From TMED14 sp003507115 (GTDB lineage Bacteria > Bacteroidota > Bacteroidia > Flavobacteriales > Schleiferiaceae): a DNA stretch of 64,000 bases. Made by a program: the position numbers and the translations under genes. The notes beneath the pieces are model-generated. The model did not search any database, was not told the origin of the DNA, and saw only the letters and a program-made list of their open reading frames with translations. Each line of letters begins with the position of its first letter. The first letter of the stretch is position 1. Shown here piece by piece: positions 53,115 through 62,034 of the stretch. Location: the NCBI GenBank assembly GCA_943787925.1, contig CALSOH010000001.1, positions 1 to 64,000 of the forward strand, written 5' to 3'.

Positions 53115-54269
53115 TCAAAGCGATTTGTGCACGGCCTTCCACCAACGATCGGGGATCTCACCTTGTTGCGCAAGTTCATAATCCCTTAGGGAGCAGGGCA
53201 TTAGATGCTGGCGTGCATCTTGGCCGGGATGTGCAGGGACTTCCATCCACCAGCGTCCGCTGAAGGGAGATTTGTAGAAAATCAATTCTTGGCTTTGGGA
53301 TTCGATCAGAACGGTGAAGCGCGTGTAATCCGTTTTGGGCCGAAGGGGGTAGTCTCCTTTACGCCATTGGACGCCCTCCAAGAAATACCAAAACGCTTGG
53401 GCAATAAGTTGGGCGTTTTGGCCTGTGGGGTCCAACTGAGGATTGTAGTCAAAGTACCCCACGGAGGTGAGCTTATCCGACATGCCGGCATAGCGCATCG
53501 CGGCACAGAGTTCTTCCGCTGTCAGCCCATTCGGGGAGGGATTGGATTGTCCCGGAGCATCGGCCATGCGGACGACATGATTATTGAAAATCATGAGGTC
53601 GGTATCGCGCACTAAGGGTTCGATTTCCTGCACCTGCCCTCGTATTTCTCCCAACCGGTGGGTGTGGAAATGCATTTTTTCGAAGAGGTCCAGAACTTCT
53701 GGGGCTACGTAATAGGCCTGGTGTCCTATATGGGCCAAATTGTACAGCGAATACGGTTTCGCTGTGAGCATATGGCTGATGACATTTTGGTCTGAGAGCG
53801 ACTCTCCGTCATGCCCTAAGGCAATTCGGCTATGAGCAATGCCAACGTTGACGAGCTGCTCCAGGTGGCTATAGGCGCGGTAGAGGGAGAGGCTCAGGTC
53901 CGAACTCCCGCCTAAAACAAAGGGGATGCAATTGCATCGAAGGATTTCTACACAGAGTTCCTCCAAAGCGGCCATACTATCAATCGTGTCGCGCCCAGGC
54001 AAGATATCACCGAGGTCGGCTACGTTGAAATCCCAAGATCCCGGGAAGAGTGAGTAAAGTTCTTTGCGAACCGCCCGTGAGGCATCTCGCGTTCCCCGTT
54101 GGTCTGAACTGCCGCGATCCTCGGGGACCCCCAGGAAGGCGATACGGACCTCACGCAGATCAGGGAATCCCGCTTCCTCCGTATGAATAACCAACGTAGT
54201 GCCTAAGGTGCCTGGTTTGGCATCTTCAAGCCATTCTTGGGGTATCGGTTGGAGGGCGTTTTCCCACAT
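53115..54269 (-). CDS. Arginase/formimidoylglutamase-fold protein lacking metal ligands
   Basis: 384 aa. The ureohydrolase fold is recognisable: FLGVPEDRGSSDQRGTRDASRAVRKELY (about 46-73), FVLGGSSDLSLSLY, then NVGIAHSRIALG and LMIFNNHVVRMADAPG. The manganese ligands of active enzymes (GGxHD, DAHxD, SxDxD) are replaced: GGSSD, AHSRI and FNNHV. An added C-terminal domain (~80 residues) ends RWWKAVHKSL. It is therefore probably not a hydrolase but a structural or regulatory relative. It starts 3 bp after topA, in the same direction as the T9SS operon. The function is unknown. Confidence 0.75.
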   Translation of the reverse strand: MWENALQPIPQEWLEDAKPGTLGTTLVIHTEEAGFPDLREVRIAFLGVPEDRGSSDQRGTRDASRAVRKELYSLFPGSWDFNVADLGDILPGRDTIDSMAALEELCVEILRCNCIPFVLGGSSDLSLSLYRAYSHLEQLVNVGIAHSRIALGHDGESLSDQNVISHMLTAKPYSLYNLAHIGHQAYYVAPEVLDLFEKMHFHTHRLGEIRGQVQEIEPLVRDTDLMIFNNHVVRMADAPGQSNPSPNGLTAEELCAAMRYAGMSDKLTSVGYFDYNPQLDPTGQNAQLIAQAFWYFLEGVQWRKGDYPLRPKTDYTRFTVLIESQSQELIFYKSPFSGRWWMEVPAHPGQDARQHLMPCSLRDYELAQQGEIPDRWWKAVHKSL

Positions 54270-54272
54270 GGC

Positions 54273-56615
54273 TTACTTCTTTTTTCCCTTGCTTGCTGCG
54301 GGTTTACGGCCAGCTGGCTTGCGTCCGCGGCCCGATGGCTTTCGGTCACCTGCGGCCGCGATCAGCTCCAGAGCTATTTCTGTGGTCAGAGTGGAGACCT
54401 CCGTCGTCTTGGGAATCGGATAGTTGGCGCCGTTGTATTTCATGTAGGGGCCGTATCGTCCTTGCGTCACCACAATCGTTCCTTCCGGCCCCTCGAAGCT
54501 GGCCAACTGGGAGGCCGCCGTGGCTTTAGCTTTCTCACGAATCAACACGATGGCCTCGGCTTCCGTGATGGAATATGGGCTCATCTCTTCGGGCAGGCTG
54601 ACAAAGGTTTTTCCCACTTGCACGTAGGGACCAAAACGGCCAATGCTGGTCTTCAAGGGTTGCCCTTCGAAGGTGCCGAGGGTTCGGGGGAGACTCAGTA
54701 GGGGGAGCGCATCCTCCAAGGTGATGGTTTCGACCGACATGCCTTCGGGAATTCCTGCAAAACGAGGTTTCTCTTCGTCGGTGGTTTCGCCCACCTGCAC
54801 GACGGCCCCAAATCGGGCGATGCGGGCATAGACCGGTTTACCTGATTTAGGTTCCGTGCCCAATAGGCGTTGGCCACTGGCCCGGTCGGCGTCGCTCGAT
54901 TTTGAAATCAATCCACTAAAGCCTCGGTAAAAATCGGCCAAGACTTCCGTCCAGGAGACTTTGCCATCGGCGACTAAGTCGAAATCATTCTCCATTTTGG
55001 CCGTGAACTGGTAGTCCATGACGGTGGTGAAGTGCTCATTCAAAAAGTCCGTGACGATGTTGCCCATATCGGTCGGGACCATGCGGCCCTTGTCTGAACC
55101 CGTCTTTTCGGTTTTGTCCTCCCAGGTCCATGCGCCCTGTTGGAACGTGCCGACGGCATAGGCCCGCTCGACACCTTCGTTGACGCCTTTTTGGACGTAC
55201 CCCCGCTTTTGAACAGTGGTAATCGTCGGGGCGTAGGTAGAAGGTCGGCCAATGCCGAGTTCTTCCAATGCCTTGACCAGCGTGGCTTCGGTGAAGCGGC
55301 CGGGAGGGCGGGTAAAACGCTGTTGGGCCGTGGCGCGAAGCAGCTGAATGGCGTCCCCTTCTGCCAAAGTGGGCAACAACCCTGCATCCTCTTCTTCCTC
55401 GTCTACGCCTTCACGGTAGACTTTGAGGAAGCCGTCAAAGGCAATCATTTCGCCTTTCGCGACAAAGCGCAGACCGGCGGTGTTGTCGATTTGGGCCGTG
55501 GTGCGCTCCAGTTTGGCATCGGCCATTTGGGAGGCCATGGTGCGCTTCCAGATCAGCTCATACAATTTCTTCTGGCCCGGATCCAGTCCGGCCGTGGTCA
55601 CGTTCAGATTGGTTGGGCGGATGGCTTCGTGCGCTTCCTGAGCGCCTTTGGCTTTCGTGCTGTACCGGCGAATTTGCACGTATTGGCTTCCGTATTGGGC
55701 CGTGATGCTGTCTTGGGCCGCGGCCAAGGCATCTTCGCTCAGGTTGACCGAATCGGTACGCATGTAGGTGATGAGACCGTTTTCGTACAATCCCTGGGCG
55801 AGGGACATCGTGCGGTTGACCGAATAGCCCAACTTCCGAGAGGCCTCTTGCTGGAGGGTGGAGGTGGTGAATGGCGCAGCGGGACGGCGGCTCGCTGCTT
55901 TTTTCTCGAGGCTGGCCACGTGGAAAGGGGCGTTTCCGAGGCTCGCGAGCGTCTGCTCCACTTCATTTCGCGCTCCAATCCCTTGGGGCATTTCGGCGGT
56001 GAAGGCGGCCCCGGCAGGGTTGGCGAATTGGCCATGAATGCGGAAATCGCTTTGAGATTCAAAGGCTTGGATTTCACGTTCCCGCTCCACAATGAGGCGA
56101 ACAGCCACCGACTGCACACGGCCGGCGCTCAGTCCCCGCTTGACTTTTTTCCACAAAACGGGCGAAAGCTCAAAGCCGACGATGCGGTCGAGTACTCGGC
56201 GCGCTTGCTGGGCATTGACCAAGTCCATGTCGATGCGGCGAGGTTGATCGATGGCCTTAAGGATGGCCGTCTTCGTGATTTCGTGAAACACGATGCGGTT
56301 GGTTTTCAACGCATCGAGTTCCAGCGCTTCGGCCAAATGCCAGGCAATGGCTTCTCCTTCGCGGTCCTCATCGGATGCGAGCCACACGGTCTCGGATTCC
56401 TTGGCGAGCTTCTTGAGTTTTTTAACTACTTCTTTTTTGTCGTCGCTGACGGCATAGCGGGGAGCGAAGTCTTTTTCGAGGTCGACGCCCAGGTCGCGGT
56501 TGGGCAAATCGCGGATATGGCCAAAGCTGGATTCTACTTTAAAGTCGGGCCCCAAAAACTTTTCAATAGTCTTGGCTTTTGCGGGGGACTCGACGATGAC
56601 CAGATTTTTTGCCAT
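54273..56615 (-). CDS. topA: DNA topoisomerase I
   Basis: 780 aa from the ATG at 56615. TOPRIM domain MAKNLVIVESPAKAKTIEKFLG and DEDREGEAIAWHLAE (metal ligands), catalytic tyrosine in LITYMRTDS (about 300) and VRLIVEREREI. The C-terminus has Bacteroidota-type repeats instead of zinc fingers (IGRFGPYVQVG, QGRYGPYMKYNG) and a Lys/Arg/Pro-rich tail. It relaxes negative supercoils. It diverges from miaB. Confidence 0.96.
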   Translation of the reverse strand: MAKNLVIVESPAKAKTIEKFLGPDFKVESSFGHIRDLPNRDLGVDLEKDFAPRYAVSDDKKEVVKKLKKLAKESETVWLASDEDREGEAIAWHLAEALELDALKTNRIVFHEITKTAILKAIDQPRRIDMDLVNAQQARRVLDRIVGFELSPVLWKKVKRGLSAGRVQSVAVRLIVEREREIQAFESQSDFRIHGQFANPAGAAFTAEMPQGIGARNEVEQTLASLGNAPFHVASLEKKAASRRPAAPFTTSTLQQEASRKLGYSVNRTMSLAQGLYENGLITYMRTDSVNLSEDALAAAQDSITAQYGSQYVQIRRYSTKAKGAQEAHEAIRPTNLNVTTAGLDPGQKKLYELIWKRTMASQMADAKLERTTAQIDNTAGLRFVAKGEMIAFDGFLKVYREGVDEEEEDAGLLPTLAEGDAIQLLRATAQQRFTRPPGRFTEATLVKALEELGIGRPSTYAPTITTVQKRGYVQKGVNEGVERAYAVGTFQQGAWTWEDKTEKTGSDKGRMVPTDMGNIVTDFLNEHFTTVMDYQFTAKMENDFDLVADGKVSWTEVLADFYRGFSGLISKSSDADRASGQRLLGTEPKSGKPVYARIARFGAVVQVGETTDEEKPRFAGIPEGMSVETITLEDALPLLSLPRTLGTFEGQPLKTSIGRFGPYVQVGKTFVSLPEEMSPYSITEAEAIVLIREKAKATAASQLASFEGPEGTIVVTQGRYGPYMKYNGANYPIPKTTEVSTLTTEIALELIAAAGDRKPSGRGRKPAGRKPAASKGKKK

Positions 56616-56713
56616 GAGGTTTGGTTTAGAGCGCACAAAGTAAAGGCCACATTTTTATACAATCGGCAGAAATCGTTTACTGACATTTTGTCATAAACTT
56701 CGGACGTAGTCCG

Positions 56714-56721
56714 TAATTTTG
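56714..56721 (+). promoter_or_regulatory. -7 box of the miaB operon
   Basis: TAATTTTG, only 5 nt before the miaB ATG at 56727; transcription would begin at or next to the start codon. Confidence 0.6.
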
Positions 56722-56726
56722 CCTTC

Positions 56727-58181
56727 ATGGAAAAGAACGGCGTAGAGCGCGAATTGTTGGAGGAAGCTCGTCAAGGCGAAGCCTTGGTGTTAGAAGGGAT
56801 GGGCACTGGCAAGAAATTGTACATGGAATCCTATGGGTGCCAGATGAACTTTTCGGACAGTGAAATCGTCGCCTCCATCTTGCAAAAAGAGGGCTACGAG
56901 ACTACGACATCCATCGAAGAGGCGGATTTGGTCCTGCTCAATACCTGCTCCATCCGTGAAAAAGCGGAGCAAACGGTCCGCACACGCTTGGACCAATTCA
57001 ATACGCTGAAAAAAGAAAAACCCGAACTGCGCATTGGGGTACTCGGTTGCATGGCGGAGCGCGTGAAAGAAAAATTTTTCCAAGAAGAAAAGTTGGTGGA
57101 TTTGGTGGTGGGCCCCGACGCCTACCGCGACTTGCCCAATCTCCTCGAGGAGATGGATGGCGGCCGTAAAGCGGTGAATGTCCTCCTATCGAAAGAAGAA
57201 ACCTACCACGACATTGAGCCGGTTCGGTTGGGTGGCAACGGCGTAACGGCCTTTGTCTCCATCACCCGGGGCTGCGACAACATGTGCACATTCTGTGTGG
57301 TGCCCTTCACTCGGGGCCGAGAGCGCAGTCGCAATCCCCAGACCATTATTGAAGAGTGCACACAGCTTTGGGAGCAGGGCTACAAGGAAGTCACCTTACT
57401 GGGCCAAAATGTGGACAGCTACCTGTGGTATGGCGGTGGCTTGAAAAAAGATTTTGAAAAGGCCAGTGCTATGGCGCAGTCGACGGCGGTGCATTTTGCC
57501 GACTTGCTGCATTTAGTGGCCAAAGCCGTGCCGAACATGCGCATCCGATTCTCGACCTCCAACCCGCAGGACATGAAGGACGACGTGCTGCATGCGATTG
57601 CTGCGCACGAGAATATTTGCAAGTACATCCACCTGCCGGTGCAGAGTGGGAGTTCACGTATTCTCAAGGCCATGAACCGTGGACACAACCGCGAGGAGTA
57701 CATCGCCTTGATTGATCGCATTCAGCGCATCATTCCCGGTTGTGGTTTGTCGCATGACATGATTTCGGGATTTCCGACCGAAACCGAAGAAGACCATGCG
57801 GAAACACTGAGTCTGATGGACCATGTGAAGTATGATTTTGGCTACATGTTCTTCTATTCGGAACGCCCCAACACCTTCGCGGCCCGCAAAATGGAGGACG
57901 ACATCCCCTTGGAGGTCAAGAAGCGCCGATTGGCCGAAATCATTGCCAAGCAGCAAGTGCACAGTGCGGAGCGGCTTGCGACCTATGTCGGTCAGACCGT
58001 AGAAGTTCTGGTCGAAGGGCGCTCCAAGCGGTCTGAAGCAGATCTCTATGGCCGCAGCACCTATAATACGGTGGTCGTGTTCCCGCGGGAGGACTACCAG
58101 CCCGGCGACCTTGTTCGCGTCAAAATTGATCGTTCCACCCCGGCCACCTTGATTGGACAGGCTGTAGACCTTGTGGGATGA
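56727..58181 (+). CDS. miaB: tRNA methylthiotransferase MiaB
   Basis: 484 aa. N-terminal UPF0004 domain with three iron-sulfur cysteines (YGCQMN, LNTCSIRE, LGCMAE), radical-SAM core RGCDNMCTFCVVPF (CxxxCxxC, about 185) and a C-terminal TRAM domain (about 415-480). It adds the 2-methylthio group to i6A37 of tRNAs. Head of an operon with ATGA overlaps. Confidence 0.95.
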   Translation: MEKNGVERELLEEARQGEALVLEGMGTGKKLYMESYGCQMNFSDSEIVASILQKEGYETTTSIEEADLVLLNTCSIREKAEQTVRTRLDQFNTLKKEKPELRIGVLGCMAERVKEKFFQEEKLVDLVVGPDAYRDLPNLLEEMDGGRKAVNVLLSKEETYHDIEPVRLGGNGVTAFVSITRGCDNMCTFCVVPFTRGRERSRNPQTIIEECTQLWEQGYKEVTLLGQNVDSYLWYGGGLKKDFEKASAMAQSTAVHFADLLHLVAKAVPNMRIRFSTSNPQDMKDDVLHAIAAHENICKYIHLPVQSGSSRILKAMNRGHNREEYIALIDRIQRIIPGCGLSHDMISGFPTETEEDHAETLSLMDHVKYDFGYMFFYSERPNTFAARKMEDDIPLEVKKRRLAEIIAKQQVHSAERLATYVGQTVEVLVEGRSKRSEADLYGRSTYNTVVVFPREDYQPGDLVRVKIDRSTPATLIGQAVDLVG

Positions 58182-58591
58182 AACAGTTGATTCTAACACT
58201 CTGCCTCTTGGGTGGATGGGCGTCCGCGGCCCAAACCCGTTTGCCGGATGGCACCTGGGAAGACCGGGATTTGGCCTTTTTGCTCTTGGATGAAAGCGTT
58301 CGTGCCGATGGGGCATTGTCGCTCTGCATTGCCAAGGAAGACCAGTGCATCCAGAATTTGACCGTAGGCTTTACGCTTCGGGTCTTTGACCGGGCGGGCA
58401 AGGAAATTTGGAATTCGGTCTGGACGGGCCGAACGATGGACATCCAGTTTTCTAAACCTCTGCCCCAAGCGGCGCGTTTAGAGATTGAAGCGAGCGGGAA
58501 TTTTGTCGTCAATCGGACGACCGCGAACCGTATTTCGACCCGGGAGCCTTTAACGCTTTCGGTTCCGTTGAATGAAACGACCAAGCCATGA
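58178..58591 (+). CDS. Small secreted protein of unknown function
   Basis: 137 aa. Signal peptide MKQLILTLCLLGGWASA, then a mainly beta domain (AFLLLDESV, VGFTLRVFDRAGKEIWNSVW, LEIEASGNFVVNRT). Two cysteines (LSLCIAKEDQCI) could form a disulfide. No family recognised. It overlaps miaB and the next gene by ATGA, so it is translated with them. Confidence 0.75.
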   Translation: MKQLILTLCLLGGWASAAQTRLPDGTWEDRDLAFLLLDESVRADGALSLCIAKEDQCIQNLTVGFTLRVFDRAGKEIWNSVWTGRTMDIQFSKPLPQAARLEIEASGNFVVNRTTANRISTREPLTLSVPLNETTKP

Positions 58592-59832
58592 GTAGCATAC
58601 AAGAAGTCAAGCAGCGCTTTGGCATTATTGGAAGCAATGCCGCGCTAGATCGAGCGATTTTCAAGGCCATCCAAGTGGCCCCCACCGATATTTCCGTGCT
58701 CGTCACGGGGGAAAGCGGCGTGGGCAAGGAGGCGATTCCCAAGATCATTCACCACCTTTCGCATCGGAAGCACGCCCCCCTGATCGCCGTTAACTGCGGT
58801 GCCATCCCGGAGGGCACCATCGACAGCGAGCTCTTTGGCCACGAAAAAGGCGCCTTTACTGGCGCAGCCGGGGCTCGAAAAGGCTACTTCGAAGAGGCAG
58901 ATAACGGCACCATCTTCATGGACGAGGTAGGGGAGCTGCCTCTGGGGACGCAGGTGCGACTCCTCCGCGTCCTGGAAAGCGGTGAATTCATCCGCGTCGG
59001 CTCCTCCAAGGCCCAAAAAGTCAATGTGCGCGTCGTCGGTGCCACGAATGCCGACATGCTCGGCAGCGTGGAAAAGAATGATTTTCGCGAAGACCTGTAT
59101 TACCGACTGAACACGGTGGAAATTCACCTGCCTCCGCTTCGGGAGCGCAAGGGCGACATCCATTTGCTGTTTCGCAAGTTTGCGCAGGACTTCTCGCAGA
59201 AATACCGGGTGCCCGCTGTTCGATTGAACGAGGAAGCGGTCCGCGTCCTCGAATCCTACCGATGGCCGGGCAACATCCGCCAACTGCGAAACTTAGTTGA
59301 GCAGCTCAGCGTGGTGGAAAGCGACCGGGAGTTGGGGGCGGAGGTCTTGCGCAGCTACATCCCCGAAATTGATCGGAGCAACTTGCCTGCGCGCAGTGAC
59401 AAGGCGGTTTCCTCCGCAGAATTCAACACGGAGCGCGAGATCCTGTACAAGGTTTTGTTTGACATGCGTGCGGACATTTCCAACTTGAAGCAAGCGGTTC
59501 AGTCCCTCGCCTCCGGGCACATGCCGGAGATGAACACCGCGCCAGTGTCTTCCACGCAGACCGGGTTGGCCCGCTATGACAATTATACCCCCCCGGCGTC
59601 GAGCGCTCCACGCGAAGAATCGTATACGACCGAAATCATGTCCGAGGAGGAGACCCTGGACGTCGAATCGGCGGAAGAGGGGGCCGATCGCCTGTCCCTT
59701 CAGGACCTCGAAATCGACATGATTCGCAAAGCCATCGAGCGCCATCGCGGACGTCGCAAAGAAGCGGCCGAGGAGCTGGGCATCTCGGAGCGCACGTTGT
59801 ATCGAAAAATTAAACAATTCAATCTCGGATGA
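58588..59832 (+). CDS. Sigma-54-dependent transcriptional activator without receiver domain
   Basis: 414 aa. The AAA+ domain starts near residue 14: Walker A GESGVGKE (about 43), GAFTGA loop for sigma-54 contact (about 90-95), Walker B IFMDEV and the arginine-finger region FREDLYYRLN. A Ser/Glu-rich linker (about 290-370) leads to a Fis-type HTH (RRKEAAEELGISERTLYRKIK). There is no N-terminal sensory domain, so activity may be set by expression or a partner. It sits between a secreted protein and lptE, so an envelope-related regulon is a guess. Confidence 0.92.
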   Translation: MSSIQEVKQRFGIIGSNAALDRAIFKAIQVAPTDISVLVTGESGVGKEAIPKIIHHLSHRKHAPLIAVNCGAIPEGTIDSELFGHEKGAFTGAAGARKGYFEEADNGTIFMDEVGELPLGTQVRLLRVLESGEFIRVGSSKAQKVNVRVVGATNADMLGSVEKNDFREDLYYRLNTVEIHLPPLRERKGDIHLLFRKFAQDFSQKYRVPAVRLNEEAVRVLESYRWPGNIRQLRNLVEQLSVVESDRELGAEVLRSYIPEIDRSNLPARSDKAVSSAEFNTEREILYKVLFDMRADISNLKQAVQSLASGHMPEMNTAPVSSTQTGLARYDNYTPPASSAPREESYTTEIMSEEETLDVESAEEGADRLSLQDLEIDMIRKAIERHRGRRKEAAEELGISERTLYRKIKQFNLG

Positions 59833-60326
59833 GGGCCTGGTGTGCCGCGGCGTGTGCCGCGAGTGTCCTATGGGCCTGCTCGGGAGGATATTCCTTCACG
59901 GGGGGCGATGTCGGGGCGGCCAAAACGTTGAGCATTCAGCGATTTGACAACAATGCGCCCTTGGTGAATCCCAAGTTGTCGCAGCAGTTTACCGAGACCC
60001 TTCAGCAGGTCATGGTGCGCCAAACGCCCCTTTCCTTGGTTCGAAATGATGGGGATCTCGATTTTAGCGGGACTATCACCAGTTACGAGGTGCGTTCGGA
60101 AGCGCCAGGCGCCAACGATCAAGTCGCACAAAGCCGTTTGAGCGTGACCGTCCGAGTCACCTACGTCAACCATCTGGACGACAGCAAGAACTTTGAACAA
60201 TCCTTTTCGGTATACCGAAATTTCCCCGCGACCTCGGATTTGACGTCTGTGGAGGATGCCCTGGTGGACGAAATTGTCCAAGAATTGGCCGAGAAGATTT
60301 TTAACCGTTCCTTGGTCAACTGGTAA
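59829..60326 (+). CDS. lptE: LptE-like LPS-assembly lipoprotein
   Basis: 165 aa. Lipobox LWAC (Cys17) followed by SGGYSFTGGD, then AKTLSIQRFDNNAPLVNPKLSQQFTETLQ and an LDFSGTITSYEV strand, the layout of LptE-family proteins. LptE plugs the LptD barrel that inserts LPS into the outer membrane. ATGA overlap with the upstream activator gene and TAATG with the next gene. Confidence 0.85.
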   Translation: MRAWCAAACAASVLWACSGGYSFTGGDVGAAKTLSIQRFDNNAPLVNPKLSQQFTETLQQVMVRQTPLSLVRNDGDLDFSGTITSYEVRSEAPGANDQVAQSRLSVTVRVTYVNHLDDSKNFEQSFSVYRNFPATSDLTSVEDALVDEIVQELAEKIFNRSLVNW

Positions 60327-61543
60327 TGGGGTTACAGGCAACAGACATTCAGCATTTTCTCCAAGAGGGAGCGGCCTTGCCCGCTTCGTCGGTGCTAGCC
60401 GATGCCGTTGAAACCTATCCCTATGCGCCCCTGGTGCATTTCTTGTACCTGCGCAGCTTGCAGGAGGAGGACAGTTACAAATTTCCCGCGCAGTTGCACC
60501 GGACGGCGGTATCCACCATGCATCGACAAGCATTGCTGGATTGGGCCGAAGCGCCCTTGATTCCCGTAGAGGTGCAGGCCGCTGCCTGGCAGCAGAAGCA
60601 GACGGTGGAACCTGTAGAGGCTATAGAAACGCCCCAAGAGGTGGAAGTACCCGAACCGTCTTCAGCCGAGGTCGGCAAGGCGATCGACATGCCAGAACCC
60701 CGGCCCGATTCGCCAAAGTCCGTCCCCTCTGCCCCGGAGCCCACTCCTTCTGTGTCAAAACCGGCGACGACTACCAAACTTTCTGAGATCAATCTAGAGG
60801 CCTTGCCGCCCGCCGTGCGAGCCCAAGTGCTCCGAAGCCGGGCGATTCAAGCACAACTCGGCAAAGCTCCAGTGGAGTCGAGTCCGCAGACCTCAAAACC
60901 TATCCCTGTGCCAGTTACAGAGGCTATTCCCGCTCCCGAGCCTGCCTCAAAACCTGCGACACCGAAGAAGATTATTCCGGTAGAAGCCGAGGTGACGCCT
61001 GGATTGGATACTCCTGCGGAACGTGCAGTGAAATCCGCTCCAACTACCCTCAAAAAAAGTCCACCCGCTTCCCGCTCGTTGGGCAACTCCGCAACCGAGA
61101 AATCCAAGGCGATCAAAAAACAAACGGCACCCACGGCACCTCGTGTAGCAGCCCCCGTCCTCCCTCCGACCGACCCTTCCTTATCGCCCTTTGCCAATTT
61201 CTTGCTGACACTCAAAAATGAGGTGTCGGTAGAACTCGTGAGGGAGGTCCCCGTCAGTCAGCGAGACCCAGCGATGGAACGGGCTATTTTGGAACAATTC
61301 CTCCAAGTCAATCCAAAGATTAAGCCGGTGCGCCATGCCCCTATGGGTGAAAATTTGGCCCTGCGAACCCCCAATGTAAGTGGGCTCGTCACAGAGACGT
61401 TGGCCAACCATTATTACGACCAGGGAATGCACGAAAAAGCCATTCAAGCTTACGAGATTTTGAAATTGAAAGTTCCCGAGAAAAGTGCCATCTTTGCGGC
61501 CCGTATTTCCGAAATGCGTAAAATTCAATCTTCTACGAAATGA
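60326..61543 (+). CDS. Proline-rich linker protein with C-terminal TPR-like unit
   Basis: 405 aa. Residues 1-90 are helical (DIQHFLQEGAALPASSVLADAVETYPY), about 95-290 are a low-complexity region rich in Pro, Ser, Lys and Ala, and about 330-400 form a TPR-like helix pair (ETLANHYYDQGMHEKAIQAYEILKLKVPEK). No signal or membrane segment. The function is unknown. Its fixed place between lptE and secG (start in TAATG, end in ATGA) suggests envelope or secretion work. Confidence 0.7.
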   Translation: MGLQATDIQHFLQEGAALPASSVLADAVETYPYAPLVHFLYLRSLQEEDSYKFPAQLHRTAVSTMHRQALLDWAEAPLIPVEVQAAAWQQKQTVEPVEAIETPQEVEVPEPSSAEVGKAIDMPEPRPDSPKSVPSAPEPTPSVSKPATTTKLSEINLEALPPAVRAQVLRSRAIQAQLGKAPVESSPQTSKPIPVPVTEAIPAPEPASKPATPKKIIPVEAEVTPGLDTPAERAVKSAPTTLKKSPPASRSLGNSATEKSKAIKKQTAPTAPRVAAPVLPPTDPSLSPFANFLLTLKNEVSVELVREVPVSQRDPAMERAILEQFLQVNPKIKPVRHAPMGENLALRTPNVSGLVTETLANHYYDQGMHEKAIQAYEILKLKVPEKSAIFAARISEMRKIQSSTK

Positions 61544-61890
61544 CGTATCTATTCATGTCGCTGATTGCCATCGTCAGCATCTTGTTGATTCTTGTTGTCT
61601 TGGTGCAAAACCCTAAAGGAGGCGGTTTGAGCGGCGCATTTGGCGGATCTTCAGGATCCATGATGGGCGGAGTAAAACGCACGAACGACTTCTTAGAGAA
61701 GGCGACTTGGACCTTAGCAATTGCGTTGTTAGTCCTAGTTGTTGCCGTGAATGTGGTCAATCCGACTCAAAGCGCTGAGGCGTTGCCTGATTCGCAGGTC
61801 AATGAAGAAATTGACAACGCGGCACCGACCTTCCAGACTCCGGTGCAACAATCGGCACCCGCGACAGATTTGCCTCAGGGAATCGAGTAA
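61540..61890 (+). CDS. secG: Preprotein translocase subunit SecG
   Basis: 116 aa. Two transmembrane helices (about 3-22 and 52-70) flank LVQNPKGGGLSGAFGGSSGSMMGGVKRTNDFLEKATW, split around residue 24-52, the SecG signature. The C-terminal tail is acidic and flexible. It assists SecYE-dependent export. Last gene of the miaB operon. Confidence 0.93.
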   Translation: MTYLFMSLIAIVSILLILVVLVQNPKGGGLSGAFGGSSGSMMGGVKRTNDFLEKATWTLAIALLVLVVAVNVVNPTQSAEALPDSQVNEEIDNAAPTFQTPVQQSAPATDLPQGIE

Positions 61891-61913
61891 ACGGAAAATT
61901 TGTCATCCTCTTT

Positions 61914-61944
61914 ATGCCACCTTGTCATCAAGGTGGCATTTTTT
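61914..61944 (+). terminator. Terminator of the miaB-secG operon
   Basis: 11-bp perfect stem ATGCCACCTTG/CAAGGTGGCAT with a TCAT loop and a T-run, 23 nt after secG. Confidence 0.92.
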
Positions 61945-62034
61945 ATGACCTCTCTGTACTTGGCATAGCATATGCAATACCTCCGCGGCAGTACGCCTGC
62001 CGAGAAAACGTTTAAATTTTAAATCCATTTCAAC

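Noticed and set aside
55140..56696. 518-residue open frame on the + strand opposite topA
   Set aside because: Antisense shadow of topA; composition and lack of motifs show it is not a gene.
61945..62034. CIRCE element or HrcA operator before groES
   Set aside because: I looked for TTAGCACTC-N9-GAGTGCTAA and found no such inverted repeat.
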